Of a stretch of DNA of 64,000 nucleotides, positions 46,322 through 54,854 are shown one piece after another. The translations under genes were made by a program, and so were the position numbers. The notes under the pieces are model-generated. The model was not told the origin of the DNA and ran no database searches. It worked only from the letters and a program-made list of their open reading frames with translations. Source of the DNA: Bacillus tianshenii (GTDB lineage: Bacteria; Bacillota; Bacilli; Bacillales; Bacillaceae_N); assembly GCA_020524525.2 (NCBI GenBank), contig CP129018.1, positions 868,001 to 932,000 on the forward strand, written 5' to 3'. The stretch's first letter is position 1; the number at the start of each line of letters is the position of its first letter.

Positions 46322-48160
46322 TTGAATAAACGATTAGACTTACGCAACATTGCGATTATTGCCCACGTAGACCATGGGAAAACAACATTAGTAGACCAAT
46401 TACTTCACCAATCAGGTACATTCCGTGAGAATGAACAGGTTGCTGAACGCGCGATGGATTCAAATGATATTGAAAAAGAGCGCGGCATTACAATCTTAGC
46501 GAAAAATACAGCAATTAATTACGGAGATACCCGTATTAATATACTGGATACACCAGGCCACGCAGACTTCGGAGGCGAAGTGGAGCGTATTATGAAAATG
46601 GTTGATGGTGTACTCTTACTTGTTGACGCGTACGAAGGCTGTATGCCACAAACACGCTTTGTTCTTCGCAAAGCATTAGAGCAGAATTTAACGCCTGTCG
46701 TTGTTGTGAATAAAATTGACCGTCCGGCAGCTCGCCCTGCAGAAGTTGTCGATGAAGTGCTTGAGCTGTTAATTGAGCTTGATGCAAATGACGACCAGCT
46801 TGAATTCCCTGTTGTATATGCTTCAGCTCTTAACGGGATTTCAGGTACAGACCATGAAAACCTTTCTGATAATATGGAGCCTATCTTTGATGCGATTCTT
46901 GAGCATATTCCAGCTCCTGTCGATAATAGTGAAGAGCCGCTTCAGTTCCAAGTTGCGATGCTTGATTACAATGATTATTTAGGCCGTATCGGAGTTGGAC
47001 GTGTTGTACGCGGAACGATGAAAGTTGGCGACCAAGTTGCTCTCATGAAGCTAGACGGCAGTGTGAAGAAGTTCCGTGTTACAAAATTATTCGGCTTCCT
47101 CGGCTTACGCCGCGTCGAAATTAATGAAGTGAAAGCAGGCGATTTGGCTGCTGTTGCAGGAATGGAAGAAATCAACGTTGGCGAAACAGTTTGTCCTGTT
47201 GATCATCAGGATGCATTGCCGGCGCTTCGTATTGATGAGCCGACACTTCAAATGACATTCCTTGTGAACAACAGTCCATTTGCTGGCCGTGAAGGAAAAT
47301 TTGTAACAAGCCGTCAAATTGAAGAGCGTCTTCGTTCTGAGCTTGAAACAGATGTGAGCTTGAAAGTTGAAAACACTGAATCACCTGATATTTGGAAGGT
47401 AAGCGGACGTGGTGAGCTTCACTTATCGATTTTAATCGAAAATATGCGTCGCGAAGGCTACGAGCTACAAGTATCGAAGCCAGAGGTTATCATCCGTGAA
47501 ATTGATGGTGTGAAATGTGAGCCTGTTGAACGTGTTCAAGTAGATGTGCCAGAAGAGTTCACGGGTGCTGTTATGGAGTCACTTGGCGGACGTAAAGGCG
47601 AAATGGTGAACATGGTCAATAACGGAAACGGCCAAGTTCGTTTAGATTTCATGGTGCCTGCCCGCGGCTTAATTGGATACCGTACGGAATTCTTAACACA
47701 AACGCGCGGTTATGGTGTGTTAAATCATTCATTCGACAGCTATCAGCCTCTTGTATCAGGTTATGTTGGCGGACGTCGTTCAGGTGTACTCGTTTCACTT
47801 GAAAACGGAAAAGCAACACAATATAGCATTATGGCGCTTGAAGACCGCGGTGTCATCTTTGTGGAGCCTGGTACAGAAGTATACGGCGGTATGATTGTCG
47901 GTGAACATAACCGTGATAACGACTTAACGGTTAATATCGTTAAAGAAAAGCACTTAACAAATGTGCGTTCTGCAACGAAAGACCAAACAACTGTCATTAA
48001 TAAGGCTCGTAAGCTTTCACTAGAAGAATCATTGCAATTCTTGAATGATGATGAGTATTGCGAAATTACGCCTGAGACAATTCGTCTGCGTAAGAAGATC
48101 TTGAATAAGAGTGAACGTGAGCGTGCTGAGAAACGTAAGAAAATGAGTGAACAAGAGTAA
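46322..48160 (+). CDS. typA: Ribosome-associated GTPase TypA/BipA
   Basis: A 612-residue translational GTPase: IIAHVDHGKTTLVDQLL (G1), RGITI (G2), DTPGHADFGGEVER (G3), NKIDRP (G4), then elongation-factor domains II, III, V and the TypA-specific C-terminal domain ending ESIRLRKKILN-like. It acts in ribosome assembly and stress or cold growth. The start is a TTG at 46322 with GGAGTG upstream. The position after ylaF and before ylaH agrees with ylaG of B. subtilis. Confidence 0.96.
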   Translation: MNKRLDLRNIAIIAHVDHGKTTLVDQLLHQSGTFRENEQVAERAMDSNDIEKERGITILAKNTAINYGDTRINILDTPGHADFGGEVERIMKMVDGVLLLVDAYEGCMPQTRFVLRKALEQNLTPVVVVNKIDRPAARPAEVVDEVLELLIELDANDDQLEFPVVYASALNGISGTDHENLSDNMEPIFDAILEHIPAPVDNSEEPLQFQVAMLDYNDYLGRIGVGRVVRGTMKVGDQVALMKLDGSVKKFRVTKLFGFLGLRRVEINEVKAGDLAAVAGMEEINVGETVCPVDHQDALPALRIDEPTLQMTFLVNNSPFAGREGKFVTSRQIEERLRSELETDVSLKVENTESPDIWKVSGRGELHLSILIENMRREGYELQVSKPEVIIREIDGVKCEPVERVQVDVPEEFTGAVMESLGGRKGEMVNMVNNGNGQVRLDFMVPARGLIGYRTEFLTQTRGYGVLNHSFDSYQPLVSGYVGGRRSGVLVSLENGKATQYSIMALEDRGVIFVEPGTEVYGGMIVGEHNRDNDLTVNIVKEKHLTNVRSATKDQTTVINKARKLSLEESLQFLNDDEYCEITPETIRLRKKILNKSERERAEKRKKMSEQE

Positions 48161-48215
48161 TTTTCTTGTTCTGTGTGTTAGGATGAAAGAAAGAATCTAC
48201 AGGAGGCGAACTTAG

Positions 48216-48533
48216 ATGGAAGTCAGTGTAGTCGAGCGTTTGTCGTTCTTCGCCGCCCTTTTTAAAGTGGATCAAAATCCGGAACAAGGGATGTTATTCT
48301 TATATTTTACAATCTTTGGATTATCAATTCTTGTTTATAAATTAGGGTTTGCGAAGAAATTGCCTGTTCTCAAAAATGTCATTATCTATTCTGTCCTTGC
48401 ATTTGGCTGTACAGTGCTGACATTCCTCGGTGTATTTTTGCCTGTTGCTGAAGGACTTGTCATTGCCGCACTCGTATTAGGCGTCTACAAACTACGCCTT
48501 AAGCAATCACAAAAGCAAGAAAAAGAAGCATAA
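48216..48533 (+). CDS. ylaH: YlaH-like membrane protein
   Basis: A 105-residue protein with three hydrophobic helices and a Lys/Gln-rich C-terminus ([13 protein letters not shown]). The start [23 protein letters not shown] and the location after typA fit YlaH. Function unknown. CAGGAGG precedes the ATG. Confidence 0.85.
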   Translation: MEVSVVERLSFFAALFKVDQNPEQGMLFLYFTIFGLSILVYKLGFAKKLPVLKNVIIYSVLAFGCTVLTFLGVFLPVAEGLVIAALVLGVYKLRLKQSQKQEKEA

Positions 48534-48545
48534 GGAGGAATGTAG

Positions 48546-48839
48546 GTGCGATCTCTCCAAGATGCTGTATATAATTGGCTGACGATTAAAGTTGTGTACG
48601 ATGCTCGTCCTGAAGATGAGTCAGCGCGCAATACGTTCCAGCTTTTCGATGACATCTTACGTGAGGATTTTCATGTATCAGAAGCAGTCGTTGAAAAGGA
48701 TGACGTACTCTATAAGGTTACTTGCGTGCAAGATGGGGAAGAGAAGAAGCTGCAATTTCCAGTAGAGCTGATCGACATTATGATTACTCAAATTGAAGAA
48801 CAGCCTGAGCGATATCCGAATTATGAAAAAGAGATGTAA
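48546..48839 (+). CDS. Conserved hypothetical protein downstream of ylaH (97 aa)
   Basis: A 97-residue, acidic soluble protein: RSLQDAVYNWLTIKVVYDAR, DDILREDFHVSEAVVEKDDV, LQFPVELIDIMITQIEEQPERYP. GTG start with AAGGAGG ahead, 12 bases after ylaH, so co-transcribed. No named family was recognised. Confidence 0.75.
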   Translation: MRSLQDAVYNWLTIKVVYDARPEDESARNTFQLFDDILREDFHVSEAVVEKDDVLYKVTCVQDGEEKKLQFPVELIDIMITQIEEQPERYPNYEKEM

Positions 48840-48845
48840 ATAGAT

Positions 48846-48877
48846 AAAGCCCCGCATATTATTATGCGGGGCTTTCC
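48846..48877. terminator. Bidirectional terminator after the ylaH operon
   Basis: AAAGCCCCGCAT (48846-48857) pairs with ATGCGGGGCTTT (48864-48875); the next gene converges from the other side. Confidence 0.9.
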
Positions 48878-48918
48878 TTGTACAAATGCCATCAAACATG
48901 CTATTAGACGGCAGTTGC

Positions 48919-49875
48919 TTAATCAGCTTTAATGATGTCCATTTCTGTCCAATCAAATGTTCCGTTACGAACTTGCTCACGGCGTTCTTTGTTCATAATA
49001 TCAGTTGGACGGCCGCCTTTTGGCCAATCCGTTTCATGACCACCCCAAACTGGACGCTCATGCTGAAGGATATACGCTGCTAAGTCAGAAACCTGCTGGT
49101 CAGATAGAGAGTTTTCCTGGCCTACAGGCATATTGCGTTGCACGTAAGCTGCCATTTTCATAAAACGTGACATTCCTGCTCCATCATTGAACGAGTTTTC
49201 GCCCCAAAGTGCAGGTCCTGAGTTTGCACCTGTGCCAGCGCCGTCTTCACCATGACAGGCAATACAAGATTTTTTGTATAATTCCTCACCATTTGCTACA
49301 TCTGGTACAGGAAGTTCTTTCTTCTTATTTAACATTCTCCACGGAATGTCTGCACCTTCAGGGATATCTTTTGAAATATAAGTCAAGTAAGCAATCATTG
49401 AACGCATTTCTTTGCTGTCATAAGGGATTTTTTCACCGTTCATACTACGGATCATACAGCCGTTAATCCGATCTTCAAGTGTAAAGATAACTCCTTCACG
49501 AGGTCGGTATTGTGGAAATTGTGTGGAGACCCCAACGAATGACGAAACATTTGAAAGACCACCATCAGCATGACAGCTTGCACAAGACAACTGATTTCCG
49601 ACATAACCGTCCATGACTGTGTTTGTTTCGTTAATAACTTTTTCCCCGTATTTAATGTACTCTGTCATCGGGTCTTTTTCATCTAAGTCTTCTAGGCTTG
49701 GCGGGTTGTTGACAAGCTCGGTTGCTGTCTGCTGCTCGTTCGTTTGTTCGTTTGTTGTTTCATTTTCAGCTGGTTCCTTCGGCTGTTCTTCGGTCGTTGT
49801 ATCCGAAGCATTTGAACATGCACTAATGATCAAAGCGCAGGCGAAGGCAACTGAAAGCCATAATTTTCTGCTCAT
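48919..49875 (-). CDS. Dihaem cytochrome c lipoprotein, TsdA-like (thiosulfate dehydrogenase/tetrathionate reductase family)
   Basis: A 318-residue lipoprotein (lipobox IISAC, Cys20), a Thr/Glu/Gln-rich spacer, then two cytochrome c domains with CASCH (98-102) and CIACH (204-208). The stretch after haem 1, VGVSTQFPQYRPREG, TLEDRINGCMIRSMNG, EMRSMIAYLTYIS, is the TsdA pattern. Cys140 lies 42 residues after the first haem Cys, the place of the unusual Cys haem ligand of TsdA enzymes. It would join thiosulfate to tetrathionate or the reverse, outside the membrane. Substrate not proven; other dihaem electron carriers share parts of this pattern. Confidence 0.78.
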   Translation of the reverse strand: MSRKLWLSVAFACALIISACSNASDTTTEEQPKEPAENETTNEQTNEQQTATELVNNPPSLEDLDEKDPMTEYIKYGEKVINETNTVMDGYVGNQLSCASCHADGGLSNVSSFVGVSTQFPQYRPREGVIFTLEDRINGCMIRSMNGEKIPYDSKEMRSMIAYLTYISKDIPEGADIPWRMLNKKKELPVPDVANGEELYKKSCIACHGEDGAGTGANSGPALWGENSFNDGAGMSRFMKMAAYVQRNMPVGQENSLSDQQVSDLAAYILQHERPVWGGHETDWPKGGRPTDIMNKERREQVRNGTFDWTEMDIIKAD

Positions 49876-50092
49876 TTTACATACTCCTTTCTATAGTTAG
49901 GTTCAATACCCATCTTACAGGAAAAACATGCAAAAATATTGCAGGAAAGTTAATTAATATGAGAGATATGGCGGAAAATTGGCAAATGGTGAAAAGGTGA
50001 TGACTTTATTACTAGTTATTTTGGAGTAAAATGGTGACAAATTAACTATTTACAGATACTTATTTTAATATAATATTAGGGGTTTAAAAAAG

Positions 50093-50119
50093 AAAAAGAG
50101 CAAGTATACCTTGCTCTTT
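50093..50119 (-). terminator. Terminator of the minus-strand gene at 50146
   Basis: GAGCAAG (50098-50104) pairs with CTTGCTC (50110-50116); minus-strand T-run follows. Confidence 0.78.
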
Positions 50120-50145
50120 AATAGTGGTGGGTCTTTTGAATCAAT

Positions 50146-50571
50146 TTATGAAGTTTGGCGGCGATAACTGCCTGCCAGTACAAGCGCGTAAAGAAGGTGT
50201 GCAGCTATCCAGAGGAAAATAGCGTAATAATCGTCAACAGCTGGTGTTTCCTTGATAGCAAGGATTGTTAACGGAAAATATAAAGGAATCGTCGGTATAG
50301 TGAGCAATAATGCAGTTAGATAAGGATGCTTAACAGCAATCCTGGACCGATTCAACAGCACTGCAAAAAGAAAGGCGATCATCCAAGAAATACAAAGGTG
50401 AAATAAAAATTCCACTCCTTCATTCCATTGTACATCTCCAATAACAGGAATGAAGTCGACGTTTAAAAGTAATGTATAGACTTTTTTTTCAGTTAAATTC
50501 TCTGCCCATTTCAGTAACAGGCCAAGCACAATGCCGCTTACAGTTCCTGCATAGAATGCTCTTATTAGCAC
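50146..50571 (-). CDS. Hypothetical four-helix membrane protein
   Basis: A 141-residue protein with four hydrophobic helices and a YRRQTS tail; the loop VDFIPVIGDVQWNEGVEF lies outside a helix. No family recognised. It follows ylaI by 3 bases on the same strand, so the two are one operon. Confidence 0.65.
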   Translation of the reverse strand: MLIRAFYAGTVSGIVLGLLLKWAENLTEKKVYTLLLNVDFIPVIGDVQWNEGVEFLFHLCISWMIAFLFAVLLNRSRIAVKHPYLTALLLTIPTIPLYFPLTILAIKETPAVDDYYAIFLWIAAHLLYALVLAGSYRRQTS

Positions 50572-50574
50572 ATT

Positions 50575-50775
50575 TTACCATTCCTCATCTTGTTTTTGTT
50601 CACGATACAGCTTGAAATTGCCAGTGGCGATTCGTTCTTTCGTTCGCTCACTAATGCGGTCGTGACACTCGACACACATATACGTATGAATGGGACGGTT
50701 ACGCAGCTTCTTTGCTTGCAATTTATCATCATCAATATTTTCAATTTTTTCGCATAAAACACATTTCACTCTCAT
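50575..50775 (-). CDS. ylaI: YlaI-family zinc-ribbon-like protein (DUF2197)
   Basis: A 66-residue protein with two Cys pairs, C-V-L-C near the start and C-V-E-C in YMCVECHDRI, spaced like a zinc ribbon, plus KKLRNRPIHTYM. It matches YlaI. ATG 50775 has GAGGTG at a better distance than ATG 50778. Function unknown. Confidence 0.87.
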   Translation of the reverse strand: MRVKCVLCEKIENIDDDKLQAKKLRNRPIHTYMCVECHDRISERTKERIATGNFKLYREQKQDEEW

Positions 50776-51070
50776 CATTTCACCTCAATCAATTTAACAG
50801 TTCAGTTTGTTTAATAGGGATCTTTCTGTAAGTTCAAGTATAGCAGGAAAGAACTTTCTTCGCATTTTTTTATGTATTGTAATGAGGAATAGACAGCGTA
50901 CATCTGATACATTTTTTTGCTTAAGAACAGGAAAACTAGATTTAAACATCGAAGTGAATTGATTGAGTGGCGCTTCTACCTAATAAAACATACTTTTTCT
51001 AGGTGTTTTAGTTTTAAGGAAGAGCCGAAAAAGGTATAGTAAGGAAGAGTGATTATTCGAAGGAGGATGG

Positions 51071-51529
51071 ATGATGGCAAATCAAGTTGAACCACAATTA
51101 ACAGAAGAGTTGTTACCACATTTACAAAAAGAGCGGTATGTGACAATTGCGACAGTTGACTATGAAACAAACGGACCGAACGTCAATGCAATTTCATGGG
51201 TATATGCGCCAGATGTGAAGCGCGTTTTCTTTTCAGTTGACAATCGTTCTCGTATCGTTGAAAACATTAAAAATAACGAGAATGTAACATTAACGGTCAT
51301 TGCAAATGGCACAACTTACTCCATCAGCGGGGCAGCTTCTGTTAAAGAAGAAAAGATGGACGGTGTGCCGTTAAAGCTTGCGAAGATTCAAATTGATGTA
51401 AACGCTGTACGTGATGTTATGTTCTACGGAGCTGAAATTACGACAGACGTAAAATATGACAAAACATATGATCCAGAAGCAGCGGCAAAGCTTGACCGCC
51501 AAGTGATGGATGCATTGAAGAAAGCTTAG
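51071..51529 (+). CDS. ylaL: Pyridoxamine 5'-phosphate oxidase-family protein (YlaL-like)
   Basis: A 152-residue split-barrel flavin-binding-type protein: YVTIATVDYETNGPNVNAISWVYA, RVFFSVDNRSRIVENIKNN and VTLTVIANGTTYSISGAA. These small proteins bind FMN or related cofactors but usually are not true PNPOx enzymes. GGAGGATGG precedes the ATG. It shares a terminator with the convergent radical SAM gene. Confidence 0.78.
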   Translation: MMANQVEPQLTEELLPHLQKERYVTIATVDYETNGPNVNAISWVYAPDVKRVFFSVDNRSRIVENIKNNENVTLTVIANGTTYSISGAASVKEEKMDGVPLKLAKIQIDVNAVRDVMFYGAEITTDVKYDKTYDPEAAAKLDRQVMDALKKA

Positions 51530-51547
51530 GCTTATGCCTAAGCTTTT
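51521..51547. terminator. Shared hairpin overlapping the stop codons of two convergent genes
   Basis: AAAGCTTAGGC (51521-51531) pairs with GCCTAAGCTTT (51536-51546) around a 4-base loop. The stem contains the stop region of ylaL and the last codons of the minus-strand gene. Confidence 0.8.
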
Positions 51548-52662
51548 GCTTTCTTTCGTAATGCTTTTGGAATGTAGACACAGTACGGTTCGCTTTCTAA
51601 ATAATCGCCTGTCATCGCATAAGCTCTCGAGCGGGAGCCGCCGCATACATGGCGGAATTCGCATACACCGCATTTTCCCTTGTATTGGTCAGGGTCTCTT
51701 AAAGATTTAAAGATCTCTGATTCACGATATATGTCAGGCAGTGATGTTTTTCGTACATTGCCTGCTTTTACTGGTAATAGTCCGCTTGGGTAGACGTCGC
51801 CGGTGTGAGAAATGAAGACAAACCCATTTCCATCATTGACCCCTTTTGGAGCGCGACCAAGCCCGTCGATTTGTCCAGTTGTTCCTTTTTGAAGCGCATC
51901 TTCATAATGGATTGCATTTCCTTCGCTTTTACTAATGTTTTCACGCATTTTATTTTGAATAACAACACGGCGATAATGCTGGGCAGCGGTTGTTTTAATA
52001 TCAAATGAAACCCGCTTTGATAAGTCATACAGCCATTGAAAGACTTGTTCATGCTGAACAGGTGAAATCATGTCTGCTTCCTGTCCTCTGCCTGTTGGCA
52101 CGAGGAAGAAAACACTCCATAGCACACAGTCTAAATCTTCAATCAGCTGTGCCATTTCATCTAAGTAATCAATGTTGTAGCGTGAAATAACTGTATTGAT
52201 TTGAAGCGGCATGTTAAGTTCATGCAAATATTGAATGGCATTCATCGTCAAATCAAAGGACCCGCTTGTCCCGCGAAAATGATCGTGAATGTCAGCGTTC
52301 GGGCCATCTAAGCTGAATGCCCAGCGTGATAAGCCAACTTCCTTCGCTTTTTCCATTGCTTCTTTCGTTACATTTGGTGTGGCTGATGGTGTCATGGAGA
52401 CTCGTACACCCTTATCAATCGCATACTTAGCGATATCAAACACATCTTCCCGCATTAACGGGTCGCCGCCGGTAAATACGAGTAATGGATTTCCCATTGC
52501 TTGAATATCATCTATTAATGCCGTACCTTCTTCATAGGACAATTCAAGTGGGTGGCGCTTGTACTGAGCCTCTGCCCGGCAGTGAAGGCATTTCAAACCA
52601 CACGCTCGGGTTAACTCCCATATCACGATAAATGGATTTTCATTGTAGTCTTGAGGAAACAC
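51538..52662 (-). CDS. Radical SAM/SPASM protein (haem-biosynthesis-like, AhbD/NirJ type)
   Basis: A 374-residue radical SAM enzyme. The cluster motif C-GLK-C-LH-C (ELTRACGLKCLHCRAEAQ) is at residues 15-26, FTGGDPLMREDVF follows, and the C-terminal SPASM domain has CGVCEFRHVCGGSRSRAYA and a late EPYCVY Cys. Relatives decarboxylate haem precursors (AhbD, NirJ) or modify peptides; no precursor-peptide gene is visible nearby. A Crp/Fnr-like box lies upstream (52734-52749). The neighbouring DUF2249 and Crp genes suggest an anaerobic or respiratory role. Confidence 0.85.
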   Translation of the reverse strand: MFPQDYNENPFIVIWELTRACGLKCLHCRAEAQYKRHPLELSYEEGTALIDDIQAMGNPLLVFTGGDPLMREDVFDIAKYAIDKGVRVSMTPSATPNVTKEAMEKAKEVGLSRWAFSLDGPNADIHDHFRGTSGSFDLTMNAIQYLHELNMPLQINTVISRYNIDYLDEMAQLIEDLDCVLWSVFFLVPTGRGQEADMISPVQHEQVFQWLYDLSKRVSFDIKTTAAQHYRRVVIQNKMRENISKSEGNAIHYEDALQKGTTGQIDGLGRAPKGVNDGNGFVFISHTGDVYPSGLLPVKAGNVRKTSLPDIYRESEIFKSLRDPDQYKGKCGVCEFRHVCGGSRSRAYAMTGDYLESEPYCVYIPKALRKKAKA

Positions 52663-52706
52663 GGAAAGACCCCCTCTAATATTGGTGTTCTGCGCTCTCT
52701 TTCTCT

Positions 52707-52749
52707 ATGTTAAGCATATCTAACAAGGTTCGTAGTGATCTTTCTCACA
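52707..52749 (-). promoter_or_regulatory. Crp/Fnr-like box and promoter of the radical SAM gene
   Basis: AGTGA-N6-TCACA (52734-52749) matches 9 of 10 bases of the Crp/Fnr palindrome. TAACAT on the minus strand (52707-52712) is a -10 candidate; initiation near 52700 puts the box centre at about -41.5, the class II activator position. Confidence 0.6.
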
Positions 52750-52765
52750 CTTAGTTATCTACAAG

Positions 52766-53011
52766 CTATCTCTTTCTAATAGCGACACGCCAAATTGAAG
52801 GGCCTTCCTCAAGATATGTCCAGTCAAACTGTCCTTCACGTTCAATCATAAACATACAGTGCAGCGGCCGTGGTTCATGGTCATTAATAAGCTCGAGCAC
52901 TTGTCCTGATTGCAACGAATCAAACATTTGAAAAATAGTCTGCGGACGGCGACGCGGCTCAATATCAGGTGCATAAATGCTGTCATAAAAATTTTCTTCT
53001 GTCTTTTGCAT
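52766..53011 (-). CDS. DUF2249 domain protein
   Basis: An 81-residue protein with EPRRRPQTIFQMFDSLQSGQVLELINDHEPRPLHCMF and WTYLEEGPSIWRVAIRKR. This is the DUF2249 pattern: a TusA-like fold often found near nitric oxide or anaerobic respiration genes. GGAGGAAGC precedes the ATG. It lies between the radical SAM gene and the divergent Crp-family gene. A degenerate Crp/Fnr-like palindrome (53080-53095) lies about 40 bp from a possible start. Confidence 0.85.
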   Translation of the reverse strand: MQKTEENFYDSIYAPDIEPRRRPQTIFQMFDSLQSGQVLELINDHEPRPLHCMFMIEREGQFDWTYLEEGPSIWRVAIRKR

Positions 53012-53052
53012 GATGCTTCCTCCACCTTTTGTGAAATGAAGTTCTTATCTTC

Positions 53053-53095
53053 ATCATAGCCTGTCTACTGTTATAAAGGTGTGAGCTAGCACACT
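53053..53095 (-). promoter_or_regulatory. Palindrome and -10 before DUF2249, divergent from the Crp-family gene
   Basis: GTGTG-AGCTAG-CACAC (53079-53094) is a clear inverted repeat; as a Crp/Fnr box (53080-53095) it matches about 8 of 10 bases. TATGAT on the minus strand (53053-53058) would place its centre near -40. It could also serve autoregulation of the plus-strand regulator. Confidence 0.4.
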
Positions 53096-53155
53096 GCTTT
53101 TGTAAATTTTTATCCGACTGAATGCCGTTCATGATAAAATAAGAGGAAGCTTTGG

Positions 53156-53869
53156 ATGAAGAGGGTGTTTTCGTTGAATCATCAATCTGTAAAAGAACTA
53201 TTACACGGGGTACCGATTTTTAAAGATTTGACAGACGAGGAGTTCGAACCGATCGTTGATTTGGCTGTCACGCGTCATTATCAGGTTGGAAGTCATGTCT
53301 TTATGCAGGGAGACCCGTTGAAGAATGTTTATTTTATTCATAAAGGCCGGGTGAAGGTCTATAAAACCGATTTTCATGGAAAAGAGCAAATTGTAAATGT
53401 GCTCCAGCCAGGCGATATGTTTCCGCATGCAGGCTTTTTCAGGCAAGATCCATACCCTGCGCATGCTGAAATCGCTGAAAGTGCTGTGTTAATCTATATT
53501 CCAATTCATTCGTTTGAACAGTTTCTTCTTAATAATCCAGAAATCTGTGTGAAATTGTTTAAAGTGCTTGGTGATAAGATCGTTGACTTACAAAATCGAT
53601 TAGAGGAACAAGTCCTACATAGTACGTATGAACAAATTATTATGCTGCTTCTTCGGCTTGCGAAGCTTTATGGGCAGGAGATGAAAGGTGGGCAAGTGAA
53701 GCTGAACACTGCCTTTACGAACCGGGAAATGGCGAATATGATCGGCTCAAGCCGCGAAACAGTTAGCCGCACATTAACACAGCTTAAGAAAAAAGAAATG
53801 ATTCAAACAAATCCCAGCGGTGAATTTATCTTACATACAGACGTACTAGAAGAAGAGCTCTTTAAATAA
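53156..53869 (+). CDS. Crp/Fnr-family transcription regulator
   Basis: A 237-residue regulator. The N-terminal cyclic-nucleotide-like beta barrel (about 15-120: FMQGDPLKNVYFIHKGRVKVY, VNVLQPGDMFPHAGF) is followed by a dimer helix (about 130-160) and a winged HTH (TNREMANMIGSSRETVSRTLTQL). Arg200, Glu201 and Arg205 align with the CRP residues that read TGTGA. There is one Cys only (131), so no Fnr-type iron-sulfur cluster. The effector is unknown. ATG 53156 has GAGGAAG ahead; TTG 53174 is an alternative. Confidence 0.9.
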   Translation: MKRVFSLNHQSVKELLHGVPIFKDLTDEEFEPIVDLAVTRHYQVGSHVFMQGDPLKNVYFIHKGRVKVYKTDFHGKEQIVNVLQPGDMFPHAGFFRQDPYPAHAEIAESAVLIYIPIHSFEQFLLNNPEICVKLFKVLGDKIVDLQNRLEEQVLHSTYEQIIMLLLRLAKLYGQEMKGGQVKLNTAFTNREMANMIGSSRETVSRTLTQLKKKEMIQTNPSGEFILHTDVLEEELFK

Positions 53870-54035
53870 AAGGGCTTTTTTTATTGGAATTGGTGTTAGT
53901 GTAGGAGAGGATTTCAACAGGGAAATGTTAGTATAATGCCGATAATGTAAAGATTTTATTAAATGGATACTGACGCCGACTTCTCAATGTTATCATTTAA
54001 GTGAAATTTCACTGAAGGGAGAGGTGTACGAATAA

Positions 54036-54067
54036 CAAAAAATCCTGAGCCGGTGAGCGTCAGGATT
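54036..54067 (-). terminator. Terminator of ylaJ
   Basis: AATCCTGA (54041-54048) pairs with TCAGGATT (54060-54067); a minus-strand T-run follows. Confidence 0.82.
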
Positions 54068-54077
54068 TCTTTATTTG

Positions 54078-54662
54078 TTACTTTTCTGTTTCTTTCGCTT
54101 GCTTTTGTTGTTCCTTATCAAGCTGTTCATCGTCGTTTTGTTCCATTTGCTGTTTGTTTTCATCCTTTGCTGGGGTAGCAGGGCGTAAGTCGCTTGGGAT
54201 CTGCGGAATGACTCGACCGACAATTGCCCCTAATTCTTCCGCAACAGCATTGATTGGCTGGCCTTGTTGTGCTTTGTTACGTAAGTCTTTCAACCGTTCA
54301 TACGTATCCGCATCCGCAATGACAATTGCTCTAGCGCCGTATGGGTCATGCTGGAGTGCTTCTGCTACGGAGTATTTAATCGAACCGACACGGGAGCGGT
54401 CCAAATCTTTATCAACGTCAATACCGACAACGGCGTATTGACCCGCAACAACGGCAGTTGCATCCTTAACATTTGGAACGCTTGAAGCAAGGCTTACAAG
54501 GTGCTTAGCAATAGCGTTGGCGCTTTTCTCAACCTTTTGTTCGTCATTTGTGCCAACAAGCAGTGGGTCGGTTTGGTTGTTGTTTTCAAGCTCTGCTTCA
54601 TTATTGTTCATTTGACAAGCAGACAATGTGAGGAGCGTAATCAGCAATATTATTCTGAACAC
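54078..54662 (-). CDS. ylaJ: YhcN/YlaJ-family sporulation lipoprotein
   Basis: A 194-residue lipoprotein (lipobox TLSAC, Cys about 16). The core NAIAKHLVSLASSVPNVKDATAVV, YAVVGIDVDKDLDRSRVGSIKYSVAEAL is the YhcN/YlaJ domain, followed by a Gln/Glu/Lys-rich tail. The family is found in the spore inner membrane or cortex region and affects germination or spore properties. It is the ylaJ position in the yla block. Confidence 0.9.
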   Translation of the reverse strand: MFRIILLITLLTLSACQMNNNEAELENNNQTDPLLVGTNDEQKVEKSANAIAKHLVSLASSVPNVKDATAVVAGQYAVVGIDVDKDLDRSRVGSIKYSVAEALQHDPYGARAIVIADADTYERLKDLRNKAQQGQPINAVAEELGAIVGRVIPQIPSDLRPATPAKDENKQQMEQNDDEQLDKEQQKQAKETEK

Positions 54663-54854
54663 TGTTCGTCATCCTTTCGCGAGTACATAATTCATGCTAA
54701 TATTTATTGTTTTTAATTCGTCTAAGTTTATACATCGTTTCATATATTGGTAATGGGTACAGGTTGTGTTGTCCAAAAGGATTAAGAAGTGTCGGTTTCC
54801 TTTGACAGTGAGAACGAGAATCTTCCTGAAAAAAACGAAATAGGGGGAGAAAGT

